DNA of 64,000 bases from Erodium maritimum. Lineage: Eukaryota; Streptophyta; Magnoliopsida; Geraniales; Geraniaceae. Shown here piece after piece: positions 1 to 12,000 of this stretch. Below the pieces are notes generated by a model that was given only the letters and a program-made list of their open reading frames with translations, had not been told where the DNA came from and did no database searches. Each line of letters starts with the position of its first letter. Within the stretch, counting starts at the first letter, position 1. The translations under genes and the position numbers were made by a program. The stretch lies in assembly GCA_963921825.1 (NCBI GenBank), contig OY997589.1, positions 74,632,523 to 74,696,522 on the forward strand, read 5' to 3'.

Positions 1-64
1 TCAACTCTCCCCACCTAATTGACGTACAGTCCGAGGTGTGAAACCTCGAGCTCTGATACCAAAC
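1..64 (-). mobile_element. Start of Ty3/gypsy internal region with initiator-Met tRNA primer-binding site
   Basis: On the minus strand the three bases after the LTR end are followed by TGGTATCAGAGC (positions 61-50). This matches the 3' end of plant initiator tRNA-Met and is the usual primer-binding site of many plant LTR retrotransposons. The element therefore reads right to left: its 5' LTR is at 65-3131 and its coding part lies beyond the left edge of the window. No coding sequence is visible here. Confidence 0.8.
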
Positions 65-957
65 TGTCACGCCCCGAATTCGGTAGGACCGAACCTGGAA
101 CGCGAACGGTGAAACAATAAAATAATTTTCAAACCTTTTAATGAACCTCGTTAAAAACACCACTTATGTTAATCAAAAACAATATTTTACAACTGAAAAG
201 CGTCCAAAACAAGCGAACAAAAATCAACATGTACGTCGCTAGACTCCCCAAAACCCGGACTCCCGCTCCCAGCTCTTCTAGCTTCGAGGGCTCTCCTAGT
301 CCGTCTCACGACCAGTACGTGCAGGAAAAGTAGCAGGGGGTGAGCATTTCGCTCACCGCCACGGATACCGGGTTGACCGCGACATACCAGCAGAATTGTC
401 GGGAACCCGACAACGACAACCTCGGGGACTACTACCCCAAAAACTCAATTTAGACTGACGGTCACGCAACACTACTAGACTTTCCCAACCAACTCAAAAC
501 CCGGACCCGTAATGTAGACCCGACACAGCAGTTACGACTTCAACCTAAAACGCAAATAATAATCACGCAACACCCAAGATCACAAAGGGATCGCACACAA
601 CAATCAAGATCACAAAGGATCGCACTCCAGCTACTCAGTGTCGGTTGCTAACCGGCTGGGCTTGAGCCTGCCCCAGGCAACTTTCCCCGACACGCAGTCG
701 GGCCAGGCGGTCGACCTGTTTGCGACATATACAACGATACTTTTCTGATAGCTAGTCGGAAGGGGAGCCGCCCTTCATCGCAGAAGAATGCACAACTTTA
801 CCGATGGTTAGTCGGAAGGCTAGCCAACCCCCACGCGCGCGACCCCGTGGCACCCCTTTTCTGTCAGGCGGGCCCCAACCTCCATGCAATCACAGTCATC
901 ACCCAAGGTTCAACAAATAGCGACAATACAGGTTTAACACCCCACAGGCACACATGG

Positions 958-1127
958 CCACCCACGACACACAAAACAGTAACATATGGGTTCAACACCC
1001 CAAAGGCACACCTGACCACCCACGACACACAAACAGTAACATACGAGTTCAACACCCCAAAGGCACACCTGACCACCCACGACGCACAAACAGTAACATA
1101 CGGGTTCAACACCCCAAAGTCCACTTA
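958..1127. repeat. Tandem array, about 58-bp unit, 2.9 copies
   Basis: Units begin near 961, 1019 and 1076. Each contains a CCCACGACACACAAA-like block and then GGTTCAACACCCCAAAG. Copies differ at only a few bases. The array keeps short open frames on both strands, which are repeat artefacts rather than genes. It lies in the downstream part of the LTR in the element's own orientation. Confidence 0.85.
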
Positions 1128-1234
1128 AAGACGGTTCAGGAAAGGACGGTTCGGGAAAGGATAGCTCGGGTAAGGATGGCTCCGGTGGGTCCAAATTTAG
1201 ACTATGATGAACAATTATAAACAATTGTGATGAA

Positions 1235-1800
1235 TATTTGTCGCGATATACATTTTGAACTACTGCGTGTATTTATAACTACTGTGTATATATATAATTA
1301 CTGCAGATATTAAGGTGCACGTTTAATTTGTTGCAGGTTTTACACGTTTGGGTGCACATTTTATAAATACTTTTTTTCGAATTCTGCTTTTAACCTCTGC
1401 GACAATATTAGAGAGTTGTAGAGGTTATAGGGTAAATATCCTCTAAGACTGCATCAATGTAGTCGTAGAGAATAAATATCCTCTAAGACTACATCCATAT
1501 AGTCGTAGAGGATATCTATCCTCTAAGACAACATCCATGTAGTCGTAGAGGAGAAATATCTTCTAAGACTACATCCATGTAGTCGTAGAGGATATTTATT
1601 CTCTAAGACCAACATACATGTAGTCGTAGAGGAGAAATATCCTCTACGACTACATTATGTAGTCGTAGATGATTTTTTTTTTCAATTAGTACGACTAAAA
1701 ATAATGTAGTCGTTGAGGAAAGGGATCTTACTTCTATGACACCTTAACTAACTTCTGCGAATCTTTTCTGTAGTCATAGAAGTTATAAACCCTTGTAGTG
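1235..1800. mobile_element. CACTA-like (En/Spm) transposon end fragment
   Basis: The block ends at 1791-1800 with CCTTGTAGTG, the reverse complement of CACTACAAGG. CACTACAAG is the hallmark terminus of plant CACTA elements. The preceding 370 bp are packed with palindromic sub-terminal repeats, also a CACTA habit. I did not find the opposite CACTA end, so the fragment is truncated or its left boundary (given as about 1235) is wrong. No transposase is present. Confidence 0.5.
1439..1672. repeat. Six-unit, about 40-bp array of imperfect hairpins
   Basis: Units start near 1440, 1480, 1519, 1559, 1599 and 1640. Each reads like CTCTAAGACTACAT, a short spacer, then ATGTAGTCGTAGAG. The two halves are near inverted complements, so every unit could fold into a hairpin. 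Spacers between units are AT-rich. The array sits inside the CACTA-like fragment. Confidence 0.8.
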
Positions 1801-3131
1801 AGGAAAGGTGGGGCTTGGAAAACGAAACTGAAAATCCTGTTCAAGGTAGTGCTTACACGTTGTATTGGGGGCAAAGCGATCGAACTTGACCTACATTAGT
1901 TGTAGGAGGCAAGGCTTTAACCAGTGACCCCTCCCGGAGCTAGTCCCTAAAGCAAGAGGATCCTAACATTCCTCATGGCAAGGCTGCTTATCAGCCCTTA
2001 TTTGATCATCATGGGGTTCACGGCTGACCCCTCTTCACTCCTCCAGTGCCACCTCCACCTCCAGTTTCATCTCTGTGCGACGAGAGTCACAGTTGGTGGC
2101 TTGCTTGCAAAAGAAGCAATCGACGGAATCAATTTCCGACTTCCGAGCGATTTAATTCGCGTTTAAAGTTTCTAAACCCAAAATTTCCAATTTTCACAAC
2201 TTAATTCCATAATTCGTTCCGGGTGTGAATTATCGATTCGGGGATCGTCCAAAACCACCCGAACACGAAAAACCCGAGGCCCGGCCAAGTGGGCCCCACA
2301 CGGCCACAATGGGAAAATTTCCTTTTCGCCCCAAAACGTTCCTAACGAACCCCAAACCTCAACCATTCATCTTTAAACCAATCTTAAACAAAACTCAACC
2401 TTAATCAAACCGTTTAAACTCAAACCCTAAAATTCAAACGTACCAAAACGAGAAAAGAACGGGTTCTCACCGTAGGGAATGACGAGGGGAGTTCGAATCC
2501 GCAGTCGTTGAGACGATCCGTCGGTCGGATTGTCGGGAAATCGACGAAACTCCTCACTTTCTTTTCTCTTTTTCCCTTCCTCCTTCTCTCTTCTTTTTCT
2601 CCCTTTTTTTCTCTCTCCTCTCTTTTTTCTAATTGCCGAACACACCTCCCATCCATTCCTTTTTATTTTGTTCAAATACACCAACCACCACTTGTTTGAC
2701 AAGTGTCATGTGGGTCCCAACCTTTAGAAAAATATCTTGGTAGATATTTTTCTGTCCGATTCGCGAAATTCGGCCGTTTCAGGCCCCGTGCAGGCCCATT
2801 TTCCAAGAAATTACGAAATTTCACGTGTTACAAGGAAACGGCCCAACTAAGACCGCTGTAACGATGGCTAAGCTTTTTGGATCCAAATCGGACCTCGAAC
2901 GGACCAAAACGTCGCTCGGTTGACTTTTACTGCAAAAAGTCAACTTTCCCCGAATTGGTCAAAAGTTGCCCTAAGTCACCCAGAACTCACTTTGGTCGAT
3001 ATCGGGGTCAACTTAAGTCCGATATGACCCTCAGGGTCAATTTTAGGTCCATTTAGGTGTATGTCCAAATTTTTTAAATCTTCCTGTTTTTCCGCCGATT
3101 TGACCGGCGTTGACCGGGAGCGGTTCTTACA

Positions 3132-4190
3132 CGGCGCTCATGGACCCGTAGAAAAATACTACTTATGCTCGCAGATACTAACTTAGGACATCCCCTTACC
3201 GACATTTCAAAGGTACAAAACGAGAAATTTAAACGACCTAACAACCAAATCCTAAAACAATACATGAAACGAAAACAAACTAGCCAACTAACCGACCTAA
3301 CGAACCATACATGTCCTTATTGAAATAGAAAGTGTCAAAGCGGAGAAACCTACGGTGTAGCCCTCCTTTCTTCCTCAATGTGCTAGGATGTCGTGGAGAA
3401 CTACACCCCCTTACCGTCCCTCCCCCCGGATCCCAAACCCACCTTCCGCCGACGATGACAATCATGATGGCGAGTGGTGTTCGGCGGTGGTAGGAGAAGA
3501 AGAGAGACGAACTAGGGTTTTTTCCCTTTGGTGGCTAGGTTTTTTTTCCTCGGTCGGTTGCGCCCAGGTCGGAGTGGCCACAAGCACTGGTAACGAGCAG
3601 GGCCACACGTAGGGGAGAAGAGGCCGGTGAGGAACCCCGTCACAGGTCGTCAGAGGCTGAGGATGGCCGGGACGCTGTTACTGCGAGACGAACTCTGGCG
3701 AGGTTGCAGCGACGAGCACGGAGCTCTAGCAGTCAAAAGCAACGATGGCGAGAGGGAGACAAAAGAAAGGGGTAGCCGAGCTCCACCTTAGTGCGAGAGA
3801 ACAAGAAATCGAAAACGAAGAGAGAGCTATAGGAAAAAGGAGAAGAAGGAGAGGAGGATGTCGCCGACAGTCATGGCCAAAACCATTGTAGCCACCAGCG
3901 ACGATTGGAAATAATACAGAGGCTTAGGGTTTTTTTTTTCCGAGAGCTCTGAAGGGACCTTGATTTCGTTACTTCTACAAGTTATTAATGAAGTTCAAGA
4001 AACTAACACTATTTATAAAAATGTATAGCGTTAGGTTTTAATGCATTCGAAATTAGGTTAAGTGAATTACTGAAAAAAAACAGAGGATATGCATGAAGGA
4101 CCGATATTTTTCTAACAAGTACGTTTGTAAGAAAAGTCATAAGCATTTGATTAAACATTAACGCACCAAATAAATTGTAACTAATTTTGC
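3132..4190. other. GC/GA-rich non-coding stretch, no gene recognised
   Basis: After the LTR comes about 1 kb of mixed sequence. The part 3350-3940 is purine-rich on the plus strand with CGACG-type trinucleotides, resembling the 5' untranslated region of a plant LINE or of a gene read on the minus strand. Only short ORFs occur and none matches a family I know. The stretch 3940-4190 is AT-rich. Confidence 0.4.
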
Positions 4191-4239
4191 TTTATTTGGC
4201 TGGTTATTGATTTGACACTAATAGTTATGAGCCGGACAT

Positions 4240-4520
4240 GACAGGTTCGAGTGGTGGGACCCAAGCCACGTGTTAACGGATAGAGATAAATTCGGCGCGA
4301 GAATAAGCCATGGCCCGTGAGAGGAGGGATTCTGTGTGACGTGGTGGCACGTGTACAGTTGCAATCAGCAAAATAGGCCGAACATTATCTCCTGACACGT
4401 GTTTCCTGATTTTAATGTGTACGGGACCCACTCTTTGCTCGGCCAATCAAAATGCCGAGAACGAGAGACCTTCGATTGTTTGGCGGCAGGCAAAACATCC
4501 TCCATGATCGTGACGTGGTT
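4240..4520. promoter_or_regulatory. Cluster of G-box/ABRE-type CACGTG motifs
   Basis: CACGTG occurs near 4267, 4349 and 4396, with additional GACGTGG cores near 4339 and 4512. CACGTG is the core bound by plant bZIP and bHLH factors. Three copies within about 140 bp is more than expected by chance. A CCAAT-like box (GGCCAATCA) lies at 4441. No gene directly beside it is recognisable, so this may be the promoter of a lost gene or of a non-coding transcript. Confidence 0.4.
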
Positions 4521-4699
4521 TTGGCATTTGGTATTTTGTGGAGGCAGGCTGTTTATCTTTTGTTTATCGGTTCCTCCTATCCTTAACTCCCCGGGTCTGG
4601 ATAGAGATGTCAACCACATCAATTATGATAAGTTTTGTATTTTGATTTTTGTTTTTAGGTACTTTGTTTTGATTTATGATTTTATGAATGCTGTCTTGT

Positions 4700-7265
4700 A
4701 CCTTTTTTTTTTTTAAGGAAAGCTGTAATACTATAACTGGTTAAAAACGATTATATCGAAGTGCCTCGAGTAACATGCTTCTCGATCACGAAAGACTAGT
4801 ATACATGAATAATGGTTCATTCAACTTTGTAGTACCAGAACCGTCGCGGACGGTATTTTGACGCCCTATGGGCAAAGGCAGAAGACGGGGAGGGGGAACG
4901 GGATACCAGATATCCTGAGAGACCTCAATAGTAATGGTGATGGCGGGACGCAAATCATCGTCTAGGGACCCCTCCCAGGGCCAGTCCCTAGAGCACTGGA
5001 TTCTTGTCGACATTGATCCTGCAAAGACGAAGTCAAAAAAAATAACAAAGGCTCACACGATTAGCTAGATCCATAATCGAGAGAGGGGTCGAGGAAGGAG
5101 CGGTGGTGGAGGCCAGGGAGGAGGCGGTTTCAGAGACGATGGTGACGCCTTCAGAGGCGACGACGGAAGCGGAGGCCAGGGAGAAGGACACGCCGGTGGC
5201 TTCGGCGGAGGCCCTAGTGAAGACGCAACCTTAGGCAATACGCCGCCCGAAACAGGAACCAGAGCAAGGTCGTGGTAAGACCGGGGACTCGGCGATCTAG
5301 GGTCTAGAAAGGAGAGCGACATGGTCGTTGCTTGGGGTGGAAGTAACCCAATGCCGCCGCAGAGAGGGGAGCTCCCATGATCCAGGCCCAGTTGCAGCAG
5401 ACAAAGCAGAGGAATAGGGAGAACGCCATGGCGGCGGAGAGGGGAGAACGAACCGACGTCGGGAGAGGTGGAGGCTGCGCCGGGGTGAGACACGACAAAG
5501 AGGGGTTGAAACCCTATATCAGGATCGCAGAGAAGGGCCGAAACCGAGACCAAAGGCACGAGAGAGAACTCTTCCCTCTCTTGTAGGGTGCACGATGACT
5601 ACTACAACGTCGGGTTGCGGTGCAGTCGTCGGTGCACGAGATCAGGCTAGAGCTTCCAAGACAAGAGCAATGGATGCTCGAACTCTTGGTGGCGCCCTAG
5701 AGCATGGAAGCGGCATCATGGAGGAATGCTAGGGTTGAGAGTTCTCAAACCCTAGCAGTTTGAACCATAGTTATTTTTGTTGTCTTGTACTTGATCTGAT
5801 TCAAGTTACATATGAGTTTTTTTTTGTTTTTTTTTTATTATTGTTTGTCTGTCAAGTGCTTGACCAACGAAAATATTGTCAATCAGATTTTACCGAGTAA
5901 GTCTTATTGGTCAAGTGATTGACCGAAGATCAAAAAAATATCGTTGATCAAATGAAAGTCTTGATCGATGATTCGAATCAACTTGTCCCACGAAGTAGTA
6001 TCTTCAGCCTTGTCAGGCACTTGACATACGAACATATAATGTATCATACTTTTTCGACCAAATGGTTTGACAAATTCAAGAAAGTACATATGCAAATCGT
6101 GTATCCAAACGTTTATAGTATGCATGTAAAAAAATTACAGTCCACATCATAGCACAAAGAATGAAGAAAACCGCAAAAATTTGAATTAAAACAAAAAGTA
6201 CATTATTAGATAAATTATAGGACAAAACATTATTTAAAAAAAATATAACACGTTAAAATATGTGTTCGGCATTCATCCTTCAAAACGACCCATCACTCCT
6301 ATTAATTCCTTTAGCTGGGCTACATGCTAGGAAAGTTTGTTCTTCATCTCCTTCTGCATAATGTCTATTTGGATCTTGTTGCTCGGCGAGGCGGAGCTTC
6401 ATCTCTTGCAGGTCTCAAATAAATCGACGAATCGAGAATTCAAGCAACCTACTTCTTGATTGGACTCGTCCCCTCTAGGACCTACCGTTTCGCGATCACT
6501 CCCAACTTGATGTGATCAAGCAGTATGAATGGGGTTGAGTCCACACAATCTAGAGACTCATGCGTGGGAGGTATGTAAGTGATGTAGAGTGCGTAACAGA
6601 AAATGGAGTTCTTTATCGAATTCGTTGATTCACGAAGAATACCAAACAAGATAGTTGAGCATCGAACTCTTTTTTGTGTTTATTACTTTAAAATCTGATT
6701 TACGATCAAAGGATCATGTGCTTATATACCAAAGCTAAAATTCAAAGTCCTAATACAATAAGGAAACTAACACCCTTTCTTCATCGTGTGGCCATCGGAA
6801 GGCTCTTGGGTTGCCGGGCAAAAGGTGTTCGGTACAGGAGAAAAGTTTTGAGAGTTTTTTTTGGAGGAAGAGTGAAGTTGGATTGTGAAGTGGTGAGGAT
6901 AAAAGTAGGAGGTGGTGGTATTTATAGCCACCAAACCGCCGGTTCTCCCAAGGTCAATTTGGACATTTTGCACATATATTGCAATTATGTCACGCAACCA
7001 AGAAATATGGAATGAAGACCAAATGGAAATGGAAATGTTCCCAAATGCAATTCAAAGTGTATTTCAACTGCGTATTTAAATAGCGGATAAGCAACAACAA
7101 CCAAACCGAAAAAATATGATGATTTTTTTTAATTCGCAAATAAATGGTGACTGAAAATTAATTAAAATTGATTCATTAAACGAAATTAAAGGACTACACT
7201 TCATTAATGTACAAATAAATACAAACATTGGGGAACAGAATAGATAAACCACAAGCAGGAACACT
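4700..7265. other. No gene recognised; GC-rich 5' UTR-like block and AT-rich filler
   Basis: The block 5070-5600 is GC-rich and purine-rich. Its minus strand has a 164-codon proline-rich open frame of low complexity with no recognisable domain. It resembles the 5' leader of a plant LINE or a decayed gene start. Near 5855-5925 the palindromic core GTCAAGTG(A/C)TTGACC occurs twice. From 5930 to 7265 the sequence is AT-rich with scattered stops. I found no RNA gene or TIR pair here. Confidence 0.35.
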
Positions 7266-7271
7266 AAAGCG

Positions 7272-7643
7272 TCACTGTTGCATCATATGGTGCAACATCG
7301 CAAGAGTCGTAAAGTGGGCCTCAAGCTCAGTGGGGGTCATACTCGACTTTTCCTTGGCGTCCTCTTTCACCCACCGATTGTAGTACTTATCCTTGGTAGC
7401 CACGATTTTCATCTTCAATTCGATTGATTTGCTAATGGCTTCATGGGCCTCCGCAACACCCGCAACAAGCTCATTTTTCTTCGATTGTTTCCTTTTCCTT
7501 TTGAGCCTTGCAGCTTTAGCAGTCTTCTGAGCCATAAGCCGGATGTGCCCTGAACTTTGGCTCATCCCCGTGGTCTGCTCACTTTCCTCCCCAAGTGTTT
7601 CTTCACGAGTGTGCTTGCTCGATTCGCTAGATGGTTCGAACAT
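7272..7643 (-). pseudogene. Fragment resembling the C-terminal region of NAM-associated / Harbinger ORF1-type proteins
   Basis: An open frame of 123 codons encodes a Ser/Glu-rich segment, then a basic block (QKTAKAARLKRKRKQSKK, about residues 39-56), then a predicted coiled coil rich in Lys, Glu and Ala. A basic patch followed by a coiled coil is typical of the plant family often labelled NAM-associated or Myb/SANT-like, frequently carried by PIF/Harbinger elements. The N-terminal Myb/SANT part is absent. The match is by composition and arrangement only, so the assignment is tentative. Confidence 0.35.
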
Positions 7644-7779
7644 CGATGTCGGTGTTCCTTGTTCTTCATCCTCCTTTGTGTCTACGACAAAGTGAATCGA
7701 CGTCCACTTCTGCTCATTTCTGACGAGCCTCCATCAACTCTACGGGACTCACCCCGCCAACGTCGCCCAACCTGAAACC

Positions 7780-9400
7780 CTGAAGGGGGCGTCCAGTGAA
7801 AACCCTAATCGTTGCTTCGGGGCCAAGCAATCCTCTGTCCGCCCTACCTCACAGCGATGACGGTACCATGCCTCTGACCCTATTGCTTAGAGACCCTACC
7901 TAGCGAAAGGAGCTTGGCATTGGCGGATTGGGGAAGGTAGCATGGTTACCACCGCGCGCTCCGATTCACCTCCCTAATGCTGATCGAATCTTAGTGATTT
8001 CTTCAAAATTGATTGTCCCTGCATGCATGGTACATCGAGGAGTCACACTGCTGCCCCCAGAGGAGGAAACCCTAGAATTGGCCATCCCAACACCGTCGAG
8101 TCTGCCCAAGTCTCCCCTGGAGAGTTTATAGGAGAGTTTATTCACATGCTCTATTGGGGAGGAGGACATAGAGGTATTGGTCCCCTATCCGCCCATTCAT
8201 CCAACTATCTTGGCACACCAATAATTTGGCATTGTCGGCAAGCTAGTGTCTCCGCGACCTCCCCGAAAGGAAGTATTATTGTGAATTACTACCATTGCAT
8301 GAGGTCAGTCGGCATCCGGGTTGGTTATCTAGGACATCGACCCTAGAATATTTGGATTCTATTTTGAATCCGAGGAGGCTCGTGCATGGGTCTTGGGTAA
8401 TGAGGCATGTTGCTTTGACAATGATCCTCTCCTCTTTAGAAACATTGACCCGAAGGCTAGGGAGCTTCCAGACTTGAACCGCCTGCAGTTATGGGTTCAT
8501 GCCCATGGACTTCCACCGTTGGTCCAGACAAAGACGATTAGAGAAATCATTAGAGCTGCCCTGGGTACCTACATGGAGGTCCCATGCGATTAGTGGGGTT
8601 TTTACTGGGGGAGGAACATTAAGAGTGTGATTCTAGCATTTCGTAGAACGTCGGTCTATGGTTTAGGGAGTTCCGAGATCCTATCCTGGTCTCTCTAACC
8701 TATACCAAACTACCCACATTCTGCTTCAATTGTGGGAGGATTGGGCATATGGCTCGAGGGTGTGATCGGGAAGAACTCGGGACCCCACGTTTCGATAACT
8801 CACTGTTGGAATTCCAGAAGGACCCAAAGGTCAAGCCGTACGCGATAGACTATGACGCCAAGGAATCCATATCTATCCTGCTATGTTTTGGGCCTTTTAC
8901 CCTACACACTGTACCTAAAGGCGCTTCACATCGGGGCAACAACCCGATAGTATCCCTGAACACTATACCTAATAGTATAGTAGGACGGGTAGATACTCTA
9001 GGCTGGGTAGGGGATCCCGATTGGAAAAACTTGATGCTCGGTCAATCCTCAAGAAGTAGGGAGACCGAAGCCTCGAGGACCTCCTCGACTGGAGCTGTAG
9101 GTCTAAAAAGGGGGTCGATTGGAGAACCACAAGAAGATCAGGTGAGGGCTGGTAAACAGACTCACCAGAACCATGGCTTCAGTGACATTCCTTGGGAGGG
9201 GTCCCTGGTAAAAGCCATCCCTCCTTATATTGAGGAGTTCAAGTTAGGTCGCACTTCACATGAATATATACAGCGGTTAGACAATACCTTGAGAAATACT
9301 TATTATTCTTGCCCCCCCTTTCCTTCTGTCTGCCATGTGGCAATTTCAATATCGTCTACTCTCATCAAATCTGGTCGGAGCGCCTCCATTTGACATTGGT
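7780..9400 (+). pseudogene. Decayed LINE ORF1 (DUF4283 domain plus CCHC zinc knuckle)
   Basis: In shifting frames the plus strand gives the DUF4283 pattern: a conserved-looking EEARAWVLGNEACCFDNDP block (about 8369-8425), then LQLWVHAHGLPPLVQTKTI (about 8485-8541). A knuckle reading CFNCGRIGHMARGC (C-x2-C-x4-H-x4-C) lies at about 8725-8766. This order is characteristic of ORF1 of plant L1-type LINEs. Several stops and frameshifts break it. The final open segment (8749-9393) runs on for 214 codons without a recognisable domain. It is read as ORF1 of an old LINE whose later part is split by the solo LTR at 9963. Confidence 0.65.
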
Positions 9401-9962
9401 GAGCTTTTTCAATCGACATTAGCCGAGGTAGGGAACCTGGCCAAGCTTGATGCTCGTGGGTCTTTGTTTTTCGGGCCAAGGAGGTGTGCTTGTGGGTGTC
9501 TATTTTTCGAACCAAAGAGGTGTGCTCGTTAGTCCTTGTTTGAAGCAACAACGGAACTTGGCCAGTGCTGGCTGTCCGTCCATCCTAGAGTGCCATCGAC
9601 GTGTTTGTCTTGCTTCTTATCGGGGTCATCGGTGTCACAGTAGCTCGTCGTCTTCGATCAGATTTTCTATTTTCTGTTTCGAATCCCCTTTTTTGGTTGT
9701 AGGTTGTTCTTTGGTTAAAATGGTCGTCAAAGTTGGATTTTTTTTTTATCGTTGTGGTGATTGGTTATCAAGGTGAAGTTGGGGGTTTATGGTGTTATGG
9801 TGTGTTTGGGGATTGTTTGAAATTTTATGGCATATCTTTAAGGTGTGGCTGGTCTTCGATTGACCTTCGTTTCGTATATGTTTGTCGTTGACTCCTTTTC
9901 TATATGTTCTTATGTTCGACGTTTCTCCATGTTTAGACCTTTATTTCTTTCATCTCTTTGTC
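9400..9962 (+). mobile_element. LINE-derived stretch left of the solo LTR
   Basis: The sequence continues from the LINE ORF1 with T/G-rich, stop-rich text and no ORF2 domain. It ends with TTGTC (9958-9962), the left target duplication of the following solo LTR. The same host sequence resumes at 12945. Assignment to the LINE rests on position and base composition only. Confidence 0.3.
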
Positions 9963-10825
9963 TATCACGCCCCAAATCCGGTATTGACCGGACTCGAGAC
10001 GTGACTTGAAAATAATACAAAATGTAACCACAAAAGTGTCTCAAATCCACTATAACTCTCCAAGTTTAGTTTCCATCAAAATATCTCAAGTAAAAGTTAC
10101 ATAATAAATTCTTTAAACATAAGGTTCGTAACCAAAAATAGGACCATAATCGTCTCTAAAGACAAAAGCACCCAGACCCACAGAAGCTCCCGAGCCTCGA
10201 GTCCATTACTCAACAAGCACCCTGTAAAAACAGTCAATAAAACAAATAGGGGTGAGCTTACGCTCAGTAGGGAAAATAGATAAACAGTTTAACCTCCAAT
10301 TTAGTAATAAATAACGTTAGCATGACAATACATATCGCGATTAATAATTTTAATCAAAAAGATGTTATAACATAGGCAAGATAAGAACAATATCGCATTC
10401 TTGAGGATAACGGTCTTTAAGTTTAACAAATAGAAATTCACAATCTCGTTCGGGCCTCAATGATACGGAGAACTAAGAAGATGTTGAAATACGGGAATAA
10501 AACGGGTATTTAACGCTTTAAGATAATAACAATTACTACAGAGAAGTAAGGGGAGAGCAATTAAATATCACAATGGAAAGTTAAGCCTCGACACTCCGAT
10601 CTACAATACTCTTGTATCATGTCGGATTTCCCCTCGAACCAGAGAAGACACATATCATCGGGTTACTGGAAGCGTCCTTAAGGGAACACATATCGTCGGT
10701 ACCCCCGGAAACGTCCTCAAAGGATCATATGTCTTCGGGGTATAGATCATCGGGGCAAAACAGGGTAACTTCCGGGTATGCTCCCGCAGGACGCATACAC
10801 CCGGGGTGAAATAATGAGTAACCAT

Positions 10826-10995
10826 TCCCCGCAGGGTAAACCATCAATATCCCGCAGGATCAACCGACCAAAGCCCCGTAGGGTCCTCCAATCAATATCC
10901 CGCAGGATTAACCAACCAATGCCCCGTAGGGTCCATAACCAATATCCCGCAGGATCAACCAACCAATGACCCACAGGGTCCACCAATCAATATCA
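10826..10995. repeat. Tandem array, about 48-bp unit, roughly 3.5 copies
   Basis: The start AATATCCCGCAGGAT recurs at 10846, 10894 and 10941, with a partial copy at 10989, spaced 47-48 bp. Between starts are CCAATGCCCCGTAGGGTCC-like segments. It lies in the same LTR region where copy 42727-45556 has a different about 64-bp duplication (44583-44716). Confidence 0.85.
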
Positions 10996-11875
10996 CAAGG
11001 CTATGATACTACCGGATTACCAAACAACCAAATATCTTAAGAACACGAACAAGAGAATCACATATCAACACGTCAAACAACCAAATCTTAGCAAATCACA
11101 CTTTCATCACCACACACACCCAAGAGATTCATATATCTTTACACTTACCATAATACTTACCAATCACGGTCCATCGGTCCATCGATCACCTGATCGTACC
11201 GTTTTCCACAATCAGTCATACTCGGTCATCCATTCAATCACTCAAGCATTCTTTCAATCATCCAAATATTCAAACATTCATTCAATCATTCAAATATTCA
11301 AGCATTCAAACATACGATTTAGCTAGTTTCATTAGACTCTTAATTTATCTTAAAACTAAGCAAGCAAGCATGTGAGGCAACCACAACCAATCCTATGGCT
11401 CATCACGGCCTTTCTACCAGTAAAGCAATTTCCCAAGTATTGAAAGCAAGTTAAACTAGTTATTCGCATCCTACGCATGCCTACTAGACACGCTCGGTTA
11501 TGAGTAAAGGAAAAACGATTATTCTAGTGATTCCTACATGCAACTAGACCTTTATGATCTTATTAACCTAATAGGCATACTAAGTATTTAAGTGCACGAG
11601 GAGTTTAGTATTTCCCCTACCTTGTGGTCTTCCTCTAATAATACTTCAAGTAACGAAATCCGGCTAGCTTCCTCTCCGTTCTTCACACGGGTCCCCAAGT
11701 AGTCTTTGTCCCTCGAGCTTGATTCCAAGGTCTTGGATTACAATTAAACTCTAATTAAAGGCTAACCAAAGTGCTAGCAAAGTCCCAAAAACATTCCCAA
11801 AAACCCGGTTCACAACAAATATCGAATTTGATGAAAAACACACAAAAGAACCTAAAACTGGTCTGCCACAGAATG

Positions 11876-12000
11876 GGTTACGGAGCCGTGACACCACCCA
11901 TCACGGATGACGTCACGGGACCGTGACGTGTGCCGTCACGGACTCCATCACGGAGCCGTGACGTCTCCCGTCACGGTATCCATCACGGATCCGTGGTAGA
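11876..12000. repeat. GC-rich palindromic array, 35-bp unit, about 3.5 copies
   Basis: The core TCACGG recurs at 11901, 11936 and 11971. Each unit contains ATCACGGAGCCGTGAC-like dyads, so the array can form hairpins. It stands out from its AT-rich surroundings. A 34-bp GC-rich array of different sequence occupies the comparable place in the LTR copy at 42727-45556 (43528-43731). Confidence 0.85.

Larger units (their letters stand above)
65..3131 (-). mobile_element. 5' LTR of a Ty3/gypsy (Tekay/Del-like) retrotransposon
   Basis: The minus strand begins TGTAAGAACCGC and ends GGGGCGTGACA, so it has canonical TG...CA ends and abuts the primer-binding site at 50-61. Two more copies with the same ends lie at 9963-12944 and 42727-45556. 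The length is about 3.07 kb. Long LTRs with a CACGCCCC terminus are typical of Tekay/Del chromoviruses; that family name is inference, because no pol domain is in view. The LTR holds a 58-bp tandem array (958-1127) and what looks like a nested CACTA-type fragment ending at 1800. Confidence 0.75.

Noticed and set aside
847-1224. Several 86-96-codon ORFs on both strands
   Set aside because: All arise from the 58-bp tandem array inside the LTR.
1439-1672. CRISPR-like array
   Set aside because: Units are contiguous palindromic repeats without unique spacers, in a plant nuclear setting with no cas genes. It is a CACTA sub-terminal array.
5065-5559. 164-codon proline-rich minus-strand ORF as a gene
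   Set aside because: Low complexity in GC-rich DNA, overlapping frames, no domain, no upstream promoter signal.
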